The translations under genes and the position numbers were made by a program. This document shows positions 1 to 5,211 of a DNA stretch of 6,748 bases, in pieces (position 1 is the stretch's first letter; each line of letters starts with the position of its first letter). The stretch is taken from contig JANQHA010000421.1 in the NCBI GenBank assembly GCA_028282865.1, positions 1 through 6,748 on the forward strand, in the 5' to 3' direction. The stretch comes from Oligoflexales bacterium. Its GTDB lineage: Bacteria; Bdellovibrionota_B; Oligoflexia; Oligoflexales; CACXFL01. The notes below the pieces were generated by a model. That model did no database searches. It was not told where the DNA came from and worked only from the letters and a program-made list of their open reading frames with translations.

Positions 1-186
1 AGGGTATGTTGAGATGCAACTTGCCAAGTTTAATTATAGCGTAGTTTATCAATGATTTATGTTTCCCGGCTTGTCGAACCTAGGATTTACATACTGATAA
101 GCTGTATGAATATTTTGTATAAGAAAGTATGTTGAAGATATTTCACTTAACTATCTAATATTTCTATAAAAAACTATCTATAGTGC
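1..186. other. AT-rich non-coding leader with no assignable gene
   Basis: This stretch becomes very AT-rich from about position 110 and contains no convincing complete gene. A short open frame on the plus strand runs in from the left edge (positions 2-55) and ends in TGA at 53-55. It could be the last 17 residues of a truncated gene, but nothing in it is recognisable. A weak hairpin (CATAC at 90-94, GTATG at 104-108, 9-nt loop) follows, and a 9-bp direct repeat AACTATCTA occurs at 149-157 and 172-180. None of these is strong enough to assign a function. The stretch lies just upstream of the operator array that precedes the helix-turn-helix gene. Confidence 0.5.
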
Positions 187-220
187 GAAATAAATTATGT
201 CTATAGACATAATTTATTTC
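187..220. repeat. Perfect 34-bp palindrome containing operator-like site 1
   Basis: Every base of 187-203 pairs with 220-204, giving a perfect inverted repeat with no spacer, centred between 203 and 204. Its core, TATGTCTATAGACATA at 196-211, matches two related sites downstream. The left 17 bp (189-205) recur exactly at 255-271. It lies about 60 bp upstream of the likely transcription start of the helix-turn-helix gene. A dimeric DNA-binding protein site is the simplest reading. A structural role such as a cruciform, or a bidirectional terminator, is possible, but the absence of a loop makes a terminator less likely. Confidence 0.85.
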
Positions 221-228
221 ATTTTAAA

Positions 229-244
229 TATGCTTATAAACATT
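229..244. promoter_or_regulatory. Operator-like site 2 (imperfect palindrome) over the -35 region
   Basis: TATGCTTATAAACATT matches the shared pattern TATG(T/C)(C/T)TATA(A/G)(G/A)CAT with the sites centred at 203.5 and 269.5. Its centre (236.5) is exactly 33 bp from each neighbour, about three helical turns. It covers the position where a -35 element would lie for the -10 at 252-257. A protein bound here would be expected to block RNA polymerase. The binding protein is inferred to be the helix-turn-helix product encoded immediately downstream. Confidence 0.6.
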
Positions 245-248
245 ATTA

Positions 249-257
249 TGATATAAT
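249..257 (+). promoter_or_regulatory. Extended -10 promoter of the HTH-Fic gene pair
   Basis: TGATATAAT is a perfect extended -10 element (TG, one base, then consensus TATAAT at 252-257). No good TTGACA-like -35 is seen 17 bp upstream, where TATGCT (229-234) sits, as is usual for extended -10 promoters. Transcription would start near 264-265, inside operator-like site 3 and about 23 nt before the ATG at 288. The promoter is flanked by sites 2 and 3, which suggests tight autorepression of the downstream pair. Confidence 0.65.
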
Positions 258-261
258 AAAT

Positions 262-277
262 TATGTCTATAAGCATA
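262..277. promoter_or_regulatory. Operator-like site 3 over the predicted transcription start
   Basis: TATGTCTATAAGCATA is a near-palindrome. Together with its left flank it repeats the left arm of the 34-bp palindrome exactly (17 bp, 255-271 equals 189-205). It sits just downstream of the TATAAT box and overlaps the expected start of transcription. It ends beside the AGGA Shine-Dalgarno (277-280), which is 7 nt from the ATG at 288. Protein bound here should prevent initiation. Confidence 0.6.
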
Positions 278-287
278 GGAATAGTCT

Positions 288-734
288 ATGAAACCACCTG
301 CTAAGCTGGCCAGAAATCAGATCAATAGGCGGTTAAGAAAATTGCAGGGTTTTGCAGAGTATACGCAAATCCGAACAGGTTGGATCAACTACATGCGTCA
401 AGCAATGTGTCTTACGCTGTCTAAATTGGCGGAGTTATCGAAACTCTCCACAGCCACAGTTCAGCAAACGGAAAAGCGGGAGTTAATGGGAAAAGTTACA
501 TTACAAACTATGAGTAAAATCGCAAGTGCAATGGACTGCGAATTTATTTACGCTATTGTTCCTAAAGAAGATCTTAGTTCTTATTTGAGAAATAAAGCTA
601 TTGAGAAGGCTACAAAAATTGTCATTGAAGCTGACACACATATGACACTAGAAGATCAGAGGGTTTCCAATGATATAAAAACGCGAATCCAGCGTATTTC
701 TGACGACCTTCTTGAGAGGGGAGATATCTGGTGA
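288..734 (+). CDS. Helix-turn-helix protein, mobile mystery protein A family (putative antitoxin/repressor)
   Basis: This 148-residue DNA-binding protein is a probable repressor and partner of the Fic protein encoded next. Residues about 31-66 form the family's GWI...R.AM plus helix-turn-helix region, with LTLSKLAELSKLSTATVQQ as the core. VTLQTMSKIASAMDCEFIYAIVP (70-92) and DTHMTLEDQ (116-124) match conserved blocks I know from mobile mystery protein A (TIGR02612). The length is usual for that family. The start is supported by AGGA at 277-280, 7 nt before the ATG. The stop overlaps the next start in GTGA, so the two are translationally coupled. Three palindromes around the promoter suggest autoregulation. 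No full Fic-inhibitory motif [ST]xxxE[GN] is present; S45-E49 and T61-E65 are near misses within the DNA-binding part, both followed by Leu. Family assignment is strong; the antitoxin role is inference. Confidence 0.85.
   Translation: MKPPAKLARNQINRRLRKLQGFAEYTQIRTGWINYMRQAMCLTLSKLAELSKLSTATVQQTEKRELMGKVTLQTMSKIASAMDCEFIYAIVPKEDLSSYLRNKAIEKATKIVIEADTHMTLEDQRVSNDIKTRIQRISDDLLERGDIW
717..734 (+). promoter_or_regulatory. Shine-Dalgarno and GTGA coupling site for the Fic gene
   Basis: AGGGGAG at 717-723 lies 7 nt upstream of GTG at 731, which overlaps the TGA stop (732-734) of the upstream gene by 4 nt. This strong ribosome-binding site decides the GTG start. It implies that the two proteins are made in a coupled manner from one message. 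Confidence 0.75.
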
Positions 735-1327
735 AGAACTTTCTTTTTAAAGATCGTGATGGTCAGACCCCTTTGCCTAAAGAACTTCAAAAGGGGCTTA
801 GAATAAAAACAATCCAAACTATCGGAGAACTTGATGAGTATGAAGAAGATAATATAATAAAAGGGTTAAACTGGCTTGCCACACAAAAAGCAAACCCTTG
901 CAAGTATGACTTCTGGATTAAAACACATAAAAAATTATTTGAAAACGTATGGAGCTGGGCTGGGAAAATAAGAGATTACGAACTTGCTAATCCTGACTTT
1001 GCTCTCCCTCATAAAATTTGGCCCGAGATCTACAGGTTAGAGAAAGACTTACATACCTGGTCTGAGTTTAGTTTAACAGGCGAACAGAAGGTTGCACCAT
1101 GCTTTCACGAGCGAATCGAAACTATCCACCCCTTTGCAAACGGTAACGGCCGTTTTGGTCGAATTATTACTGAACAAATATGCAAGTACCTAAAGCTTAA
1201 AATCCCTACATGGGGAAGGAAGTTTTATGATAGGCCTTCGGAGAGGAGACAAAGATACATTGAAGCTTTGGTAATTGCACGAAGAGAAAGATCATTTTCT
1301 AAGTTAGAAATATTTATGTTTTCATAG
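731..1327 (+). CDS. Fic-domain protein, mobile mystery protein B family (putative AMP/NMP transferase toxin)
   Basis: This 198-residue Fic protein probably transfers a nucleotide monophosphate to a target protein hydroxyl. The signature HPFANGNGRFGR spans residues 133-144, with His133 as the expected general base and the GNGR anion-binding loop intact. Asn137 stands where many Fic enzymes have the Mg-binding Asp or Glu. The opening FKDRDGQTPL and the blocks IGELDEYEEDNI (31-42), VWSWAGKIR (73-81) and PTWGR (159-163) fit mobile mystery protein B (TIGR02613), and the length is normal. The flap region (82-98, ELANPDFALPHKIW) looks diverged from the versions I remember. No complete [ST]xxxE[GN] inhibitory motif is visible; SLTGEQ at 114-119 is the nearest. 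It is translated from GTG, coupled to the helix-turn-helix gene, and ends 24 bp from the convergent kinase stop. The DNA is visibly more AT-rich than the transketolase gene, consistent with transfer. Biochemical activity is inferred. Confidence 0.85.
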   Translation: MKNFLFKDRDGQTPLPKELQKGLRIKTIQTIGELDEYEEDNIIKGLNWLATQKANPCKYDFWIKTHKKLFENVWSWAGKIRDYELANPDFALPHKIWPEIYRLEKDLHTWSEFSLTGEQKVAPCFHERIETIHPFANGNGRFGRIITEQICKYLKLKIPTWGRKFYDRPSERRQRYIEALVIARRERSFSKLEIFMFS

Positions 1328-1351
1328 TGTCAGCAAGTTAGCATTATAACA

Positions 1352-2653
1352 TTACCCAGCCTTTTTCAGGTATATATGAAAGCTACTCCCAGATTCGGTG
1401 GATTCATCTTCTTCTGTATAACTCTCGATTTCGATCGTACCACCATATTTTTCAACGTAGTCTTTGGCCAGTGGCATTCCAAAACCAGTGCCTTTTTCTC
1501 CAAGAAGGCCCTCTCTTGAGGTTTGCTTTACCGGGCTAAAAATATCAGCAAGAATTTCTTTAGGGATACCGATTCCCTGGTCTTTAATGGTAATCTGAAT
1601 AAAATCACCTAGGTCTTTTTCTATCACATGAATGGCCGTGTTATTTTCTGAGAACTTTATACAGTTAGAAATAATATTATTGAGAACATGGTTGGCAAAG
1701 CTCACAGGTTCAGCATAGAAGTGTTTTGGGTCTCCGTGATCATTTGAATAGATGATCTCGATTCCCTTTTGTGATAGGCGTTCTTCGAAGATAAACTTAC
1801 TTTCACTCAAGCTACCTTCTAAGGTCATCGGTTCTGTCTGTAGTTCTACTTTGCCGTCTTCAATGGCTTGAAGGCTTCTAACTTGGTTTAGAATTTGGTT
1901 CATATTTGCTGAAGCTCGCTCTACCTGCTTCCAATATCCGTCCAACTCTTTGCTGTCTTGGCTTTTTAGCGCTTTTCGTGTTGAGTTTTGGATTACCATG
2001 AGTGGGTTAGCAATGTCGTGACAGACGACTCTGAGGAGGTTGTTCTTTTGAACCTTTTGAATGTTAATTTCACTCATAGCATCGTCAATTGCCGTGCGGT
2101 AGACCGAGGTGCAAAGCATCGTTAGAGTTGTTAAACCTACGACTACTAGAAATTGCATCTGAACAACCTCAATCCCATTTATGACGCTTGGTAGCTCCCC
2201 CATATAACGCTCGAAAACACCGAAAGATATAGCAATGATAATACCTAACGCACCCCATCTGTAGGATGACCTTTGATTATTAAGAATACCTGCAAATAAT
2301 GGGATACATGCTAACCAAAATAATGTCGGTGATTCGAAACCGCCGGTATATGATGCGGCGACACAGATGATGAATACAGCGTTGCTAAGTAAAACGTTCG
2401 CGGAGTTTCTGTAGTTGCCAGTGTATTTGTAGACAAATGGTGGGGTCATTGCAAAAAAACCGGTGATCGCGCACCAAATAGCCATAGGTTTCGAAGGGAA
2501 TAGGTACACATACACTAGTATGTACGAGAATAATATCAGTGTTATCGTGACCGAATATGTTAGCAGAACCCTGGTGTTTCTCTGGTTGTACAGAACGCAC
2601 TTCTTCGAAGACTTGGGTCTAAAATAATCTAGTATTTGCTGAAGTCTATCCAT
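1352..2653 (-). CDS. Membrane sensor histidine kinase (orphan, six membrane helices)
   Basis: This 433-residue inner-membrane kinase should autophosphorylate on His and pass the phosphate to a response regulator, which is not encoded in the window. After a short basic cytoplasmic start, about six hydrophobic segments lie near residues 30-52, 56-75, 85-103, 108-124, 132-148 and 163-183. These form a sensor module without a large periplasmic domain. The H-box VVCHDIANPLMVIQ carries His212. The HATPase domain has the N-box NNIISNCIKFS (325-335), G1 DQGIGI (358-363), an unusual F-box IFSPVKQ (371-377) and G2 GEKGTGFGMPLAKDYV (385-400). No receiver, PAS or HAMP domain is seen. The HDIANPL variant of the His box is a recognisable subgroup. 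The ATG has only a tight GGGAG (2657-2661, 3 nt away), but no better in-frame start precedes the first membrane helix. The signal sensed is unknown. Confidence 0.9.
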   Translation of the reverse strand: MDRLQQILDYFRPKSSKKCVLYNQRNTRVLLTYSVTITLILFSYILVYVYLFPSKPMAIWCAITGFFAMTPPFVYKYTGNYRNSANVLLSNAVFIICVAASYTGGFESPTLFWLACIPLFAGILNNQRSSYRWGALGIIIAISFGVFERYMGELPSVINGIEVVQMQFLVVVGLTTLTMLCTSVYRTAIDDAMSEINIQKVQKNNLLRVVCHDIANPLMVIQNSTRKALKSQDSKELDGYWKQVERASANMNQILNQVRSLQAIEDGKVELQTEPMTLEGSLSESKFIFEERLSQKGIEIIYSNDHGDPKHFYAEPVSFANHVLNNIISNCIKFSENNTAIHVIEKDLGDFIQITIKDQGIGIPKEILADIFSPVKQTSREGLLGEKGTGFGMPLAKDYVEKYGGTIEIESYTEEDESTESGSSFHIYLKKAG

Positions 2654-2794
2654 GGGCTCCCGCGGTTTATCCGTTCTTAATTATCGGTTGTGGCTATGCA
2701 AAAATGAGTTAATATGTGATTATTAGGAGGCTAAAAAAGTTATTAATATCAATAGGTTGACTTTAGCTCATGCTGCTTATGTTGGAAAGTTAAG
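2654..2794. other. Intergenic region between the kinase and the peptide transporter-transketolase operon
   Basis: These 141 bp must hold the end of the three-gene minus-strand operon and the start of the kinase transcript. I see no stem followed by a T-run, so there is no classical terminator. The best stem is GCTTA/TAAGC with an 11-nt loop near the operon end. On the minus strand, GATAAT and TAATAAT could serve as -10 elements for the kinase, but neither has a good -35 at 16-18 bp. Either the kinase is read through from the operon or its promoter uses a non-housekeeping factor. Confidence 0.4.
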
Positions 2795-3244
2795 CTATAT
2801 TTTATTATTTATAACAATTCTGACGCCCTTTGAGCCTAGGGAAATATTTTGTGCTTCGCCAAGCAGGTCGCCGGATTGAGCAGGGCCGCCGACTCCGTCA
2901 ACATCTATCCTAGCTTTTATTTTTAAGCGCTTAGGAAGGGGCGCATTTGGGTTCATAACGCGTAGGCTTTCTTTAGTCAGGAAGAATTCGAAGAACTCCC
3001 CTTTGGCATCAGTACTGAGTCGCTCTCTGACAGCTCCGTAGGGCATGGGCATTTGAGAGTCCATATCGTAAACGGAAATAAACAAAATTCGTAAACCCGA
3101 GGCATCTTGCTCCAAGCTAGAGTCAATCGATATTTGACCGGCAGCATAAAGCTGAGATTTCTCACCAAACTTGCTCGCCATAAAAAGTGCCAAAGCTAAA
3201 ATAAGAACAAATATTACGCCGCCCCATAAAGCAACTTTCTTCAC
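2795..3244 (-). CDS. Membrane-anchored periplasmic protein resembling the C-terminal domain of CcmI
   Basis: The 149-residue protein begins with a basic MKK and one hydrophobic helix (about 5-24), followed by a beta-rich domain expected in the periplasm. The order of motifs GQISID (36-41), ILFISV (53-58), MPMPYGAVRERL (65-76), FFLTKE (87-92), ARIDVDG (111-117), SGDLLGE (124-130) and GVRIVI (140-145) resembles the periplasmic C-terminal part of cytochrome c biogenesis protein CcmI. That part carries a similar LF.A, MP.AV.R, AR.S..G and GDL.G series. The TPR region and second membrane helix of full CcmI are absent. It starts at GTG, overlapping the transketolase stop by 1 nt (TAGTG), with AAGGAG (3252-3257) 7 nt away, so it is co-translated with transketolase. 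No cytochrome c maturation gene is nearby. The CcmI likeness is from memory; a role in apocytochrome or other periplasmic protein handling is only a suggestion. Confidence 0.6.
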   Translation of the reverse strand: MKKVALWGGVIFVLILALALFMASKFGEKSQLYAAGQISIDSSLEQDASGLRILFISVYDMDSQMPMPYGAVRERLSTDAKGEFFEFFLTKESLRVMNPNAPLPKRLKIKARIDVDGVGGPAQSGDLLGEAQNISLGSKGVRIVINNKI

Positions 3245-3257
3245 TAGCTTGCTCCTT
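3244..3257 (-). promoter_or_regulatory. Shine-Dalgarno and TAGTG stop-start overlap
   Basis: On the minus strand AAGGAG (plus coordinates 3252-3257) precedes GTG (3244-3242) by 7 nt, inside the last codons of transketolase. The transketolase stop TAG shares its G with the GTG. This fixes the start of the CcmI-like gene and implies coupled translation. Confidence 0.75.
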
Positions 3258-5208
3258 CAAAAAAGTTTTTGATTCTGTTAGTGACCGCCTCTGCGGTAAA
3301 GCCATATTCTTTTGCCAGGCTTTTAGCGGGGGCGCTGTCTCCAAAGTGATCTATACCGACATTTAGTCCGCAGCCGCCAGTAAACTTCTGCCAGCCACTA
3401 GTGACACCAGCCTCTATCGAGATTCTTTTGGTGATATGGTGAGATAAGATCTTGCGCTTATAATCTTCGTCTTGTTGATCGAATAGCTCCCAGCATGGCA
3501 CAGATATAACTTTTACTTTATCTGCGCCGATTAGCTGAGCGGTGTCGAGTGCTAAAGAGACTTCGGAACCAGTTGCAAAAATAATATAGTTAGCATGATC
3601 ATCCCCTGAGACAACATATGCTCCTTGTTTGGCTAGTTGACAGGTTTCCTGGCTAATAGGTAGCTGAGGCAAACCCTGCCGGCTTAAGCAAATTGCTGAC
3701 TGCTTGTCTTGTAAACAAAGTGCCACTCGCATCATAACTTCGGTTTCTCTAGCATCCGCCGGTCTCATGACAAAAAATTCAGGGATAAGTCTGAGCGACA
3801 TGACTTGTTCAACGGCTTGGTGAGTAGGGCCATCTTCACCTAAATAAAAGGAGTCATGACTAAATTCATGTATAACTTGTGCTTTTTGGATCGCCCCTAG
3901 TCGCAATGCCGCACGCGAGTAGTCAGCAAAGCTTAAAAATGTAGCGTCAAAAGGAACTAAGCCGCCGTTTAGGGCGATGCCGTTGCATATTGCGGACATT
4001 GGAAATTCCCGAACTCCGAATGCAAAGTTGCGGCCTTCTGGAGACTCACTTTGAAAATCACCGACTTTTTTGGCAAAAGCTCCGGTCATATTTGACGGTT
4101 CTAAATCTGCACTGCCACCGACTAGCTGCGGAAGGTTATCACACCACTTTTCAATAATATCACCGAATGCATTACGGGTAGCAATTGGTTTGTCAGCGGG
4201 CCATTCTAATGATGGTAGTTTTTCACTTTGAATCATGCTGTAGCAATGCTGGTATAGTTCCGCGAAGCTTTTATCACCCTTTAGCTTGCAGTCAAGTGCC
4301 TCTTGCCACTGGTTTGCTTCGGACGATTTTTTGTCAAAATTTCGCTGGTAATGGCTGATGGCTTCTGCAGGAGAATAAAAATCTTCGTCCGGTAGTCCAA
4401 GTTTTTCCTTAGTCGCTAGACGTTCTTCGGGTGGTAATGGCGAGCCGTGAGTCTTGGAACTTCCTTCCAGAGAAAACGTCCCATGTCCCATGATGCTATC
4501 ACCGATGATAAGCATTGGCTGTGATAGGTTTTGAGTTTGGTCCAGAGCTTTTTTAATCTGCTCGCGATTGTGACCATCAATTTCAATAACTTTCCAGCCA
4601 AAACCTTCAAAAACCTTGGTTTCATTATCGGAACAAGAGCGGGAAGTGTCGCCTGAGATTTGAATTTTGTTCTTATCGTAATACCAAATAAGGTTATTGA
4701 GCTTTAAGTGGCCGGCATAGGATGCAGCGGCTAACGTAATGCCCTCTTGCATACAGCCGTCTCCAAGGAGTGCATAAACCTTATTTTCAAAAAGCTCTTT
4801 GTCCAGGCGGGAGCCCAAATGCTTAGCGGCGATCGCGAAGCCTATCGACATTGCTGCACCCTGGCCTAGAGGACCCGTGGTGCACTCTACGCCGGGAGTT
4901 TGGTAGTTCTCAGGATGTCCTGGGGTGCGTGAGTGCAGCTGGCGAAACTGCCTTAGGTCATCTATTTCAAGCCAACCATTTGCATAGAGAAGTGAATAAA
5001 GAAGCATCGATTCATGACCGGCGCTTAGAATGAAGCGGTCTCGCCCTTTCCACGCCGGGTTTTTGGGGTCAAACCGTAGATATTCGCTGAAGAGTGTGTA
5101 GGCAAAGTCAATACTAGACATCGCGCCACCGGGGTGGCCTGATTTCGCCTGGTGGACCCCATCTATGATGAGGCCTTTTAATACATTTATAGCCTTTTGA
5201 TCATCCAT
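3244..5208 (-). CDS. tkt: Transketolase
   Basis: This cytoplasmic thiamine-diphosphate enzyme transfers two-carbon ketol units between pentose-phosphate and glycolytic sugars. At 654 residues it is full length and close to the E. coli enzyme. The N-terminal diphosphate-binding domain has SGHPGGAMSS with His25, AGHES with His65, PGHPE with His97, and the GDGCMQEG motif (149-156) followed by NN at 171-172. His254, Arg345 and Ser372 match substrate-contact positions. The pyrimidine domain has FGVREFPM with catalytic Glu401, SHDS with His451, GEDGPTHQ with His463 and SRQG with Arg510. The C-terminal domain (about 530-654) is complete. All key residues are present, so it should be active. It starts 3 nt after the transporter stop with only a distant GAGG (5223-5226, 14 nt away), suggesting coupling to upstream translation. 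It is the middle gene of a three-gene operon. The wording GGAMSSIDFAYTLFSEYLRFDP differs from the enterobacterial type. Confidence 0.97.
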   Translation of the reverse strand: MDDQKAINVLKGLIIDGVHQAKSGHPGGAMSSIDFAYTLFSEYLRFDPKNPAWKGRDRFILSAGHESMLLYSLLYANGWLEIDDLRQFRQLHSRTPGHPENYQTPGVECTTGPLGQGAAMSIGFAIAAKHLGSRLDKELFENKVYALLGDGCMQEGITLAAASYAGHLKLNNLIWYYDKNKIQISGDTSRSCSDNETKVFEGFGWKVIEIDGHNREQIKKALDQTQNLSQPMLIIGDSIMGHGTFSLEGSSKTHGSPLPPEERLATKEKLGLPDEDFYSPAEAISHYQRNFDKKSSEANQWQEALDCKLKGDKSFAELYQHCYSMIQSEKLPSLEWPADKPIATRNAFGDIIEKWCDNLPQLVGGSADLEPSNMTGAFAKKVGDFQSESPEGRNFAFGVREFPMSAICNGIALNGGLVPFDATFLSFADYSRAALRLGAIQKAQVIHEFSHDSFYLGEDGPTHQAVEQVMSLRLIPEFFVMRPADARETEVMMRVALCLQDKQSAICLSRQGLPQLPISQETCQLAKQGAYVVSGDDHANYIIFATGSEVSLALDTAQLIGADKVKVISVPCWELFDQQDEDYKRKILSHHITKRISIEAGVTSGWQKFTGGCGLNVGIDHFGDSAPAKSLAKEYGFTAEAVTNRIKNFFEGAS

Positions 5209-5211
5209 GCT

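Noticed and set aside
2..55. Open plus-strand frame from the left edge reading GYVEMQLAKFNYSVVYQ then stop
   Set aside because: Only 17 residues, no recognised motif, and open frames this short are common by chance. It may be the tail of a truncated gene but cannot be called.
25..1350. Loose similarity between CAAGTTTAATTATAGCGTA (25-43) and the gap after the Fic gene (1334 onward), as possible element-end repeats
   Set aside because: The match needs a shift and several mismatches in AT-rich DNA. There is no clear target-site duplication, so I cannot claim element ends.
2385..2600. Second open minus-strand frame within the kinase gene
   Set aside because: It lies wholly inside the membrane-domain coding region in another frame and has no recognisable content.
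2725..2730. AGGAGG on the plus strand in the kinase upstream region, suggesting a small plus-strand gene
   Set aside because: No ATG, GTG or TTG lies at a suitable distance and no sensible frame follows.
2654..2794. Intrinsic terminator after the operon or promoter for the kinase
   Set aside because: Only weak stems without T-runs and -10-like boxes without a -35 were found.
3162..3344. Alternative-frame open stretch across the transketolase / CcmI-like junction
   Set aside because: It overlaps two genes whose ends are fixed by motifs and a good Shine-Dalgarno, and the translation has no family features.
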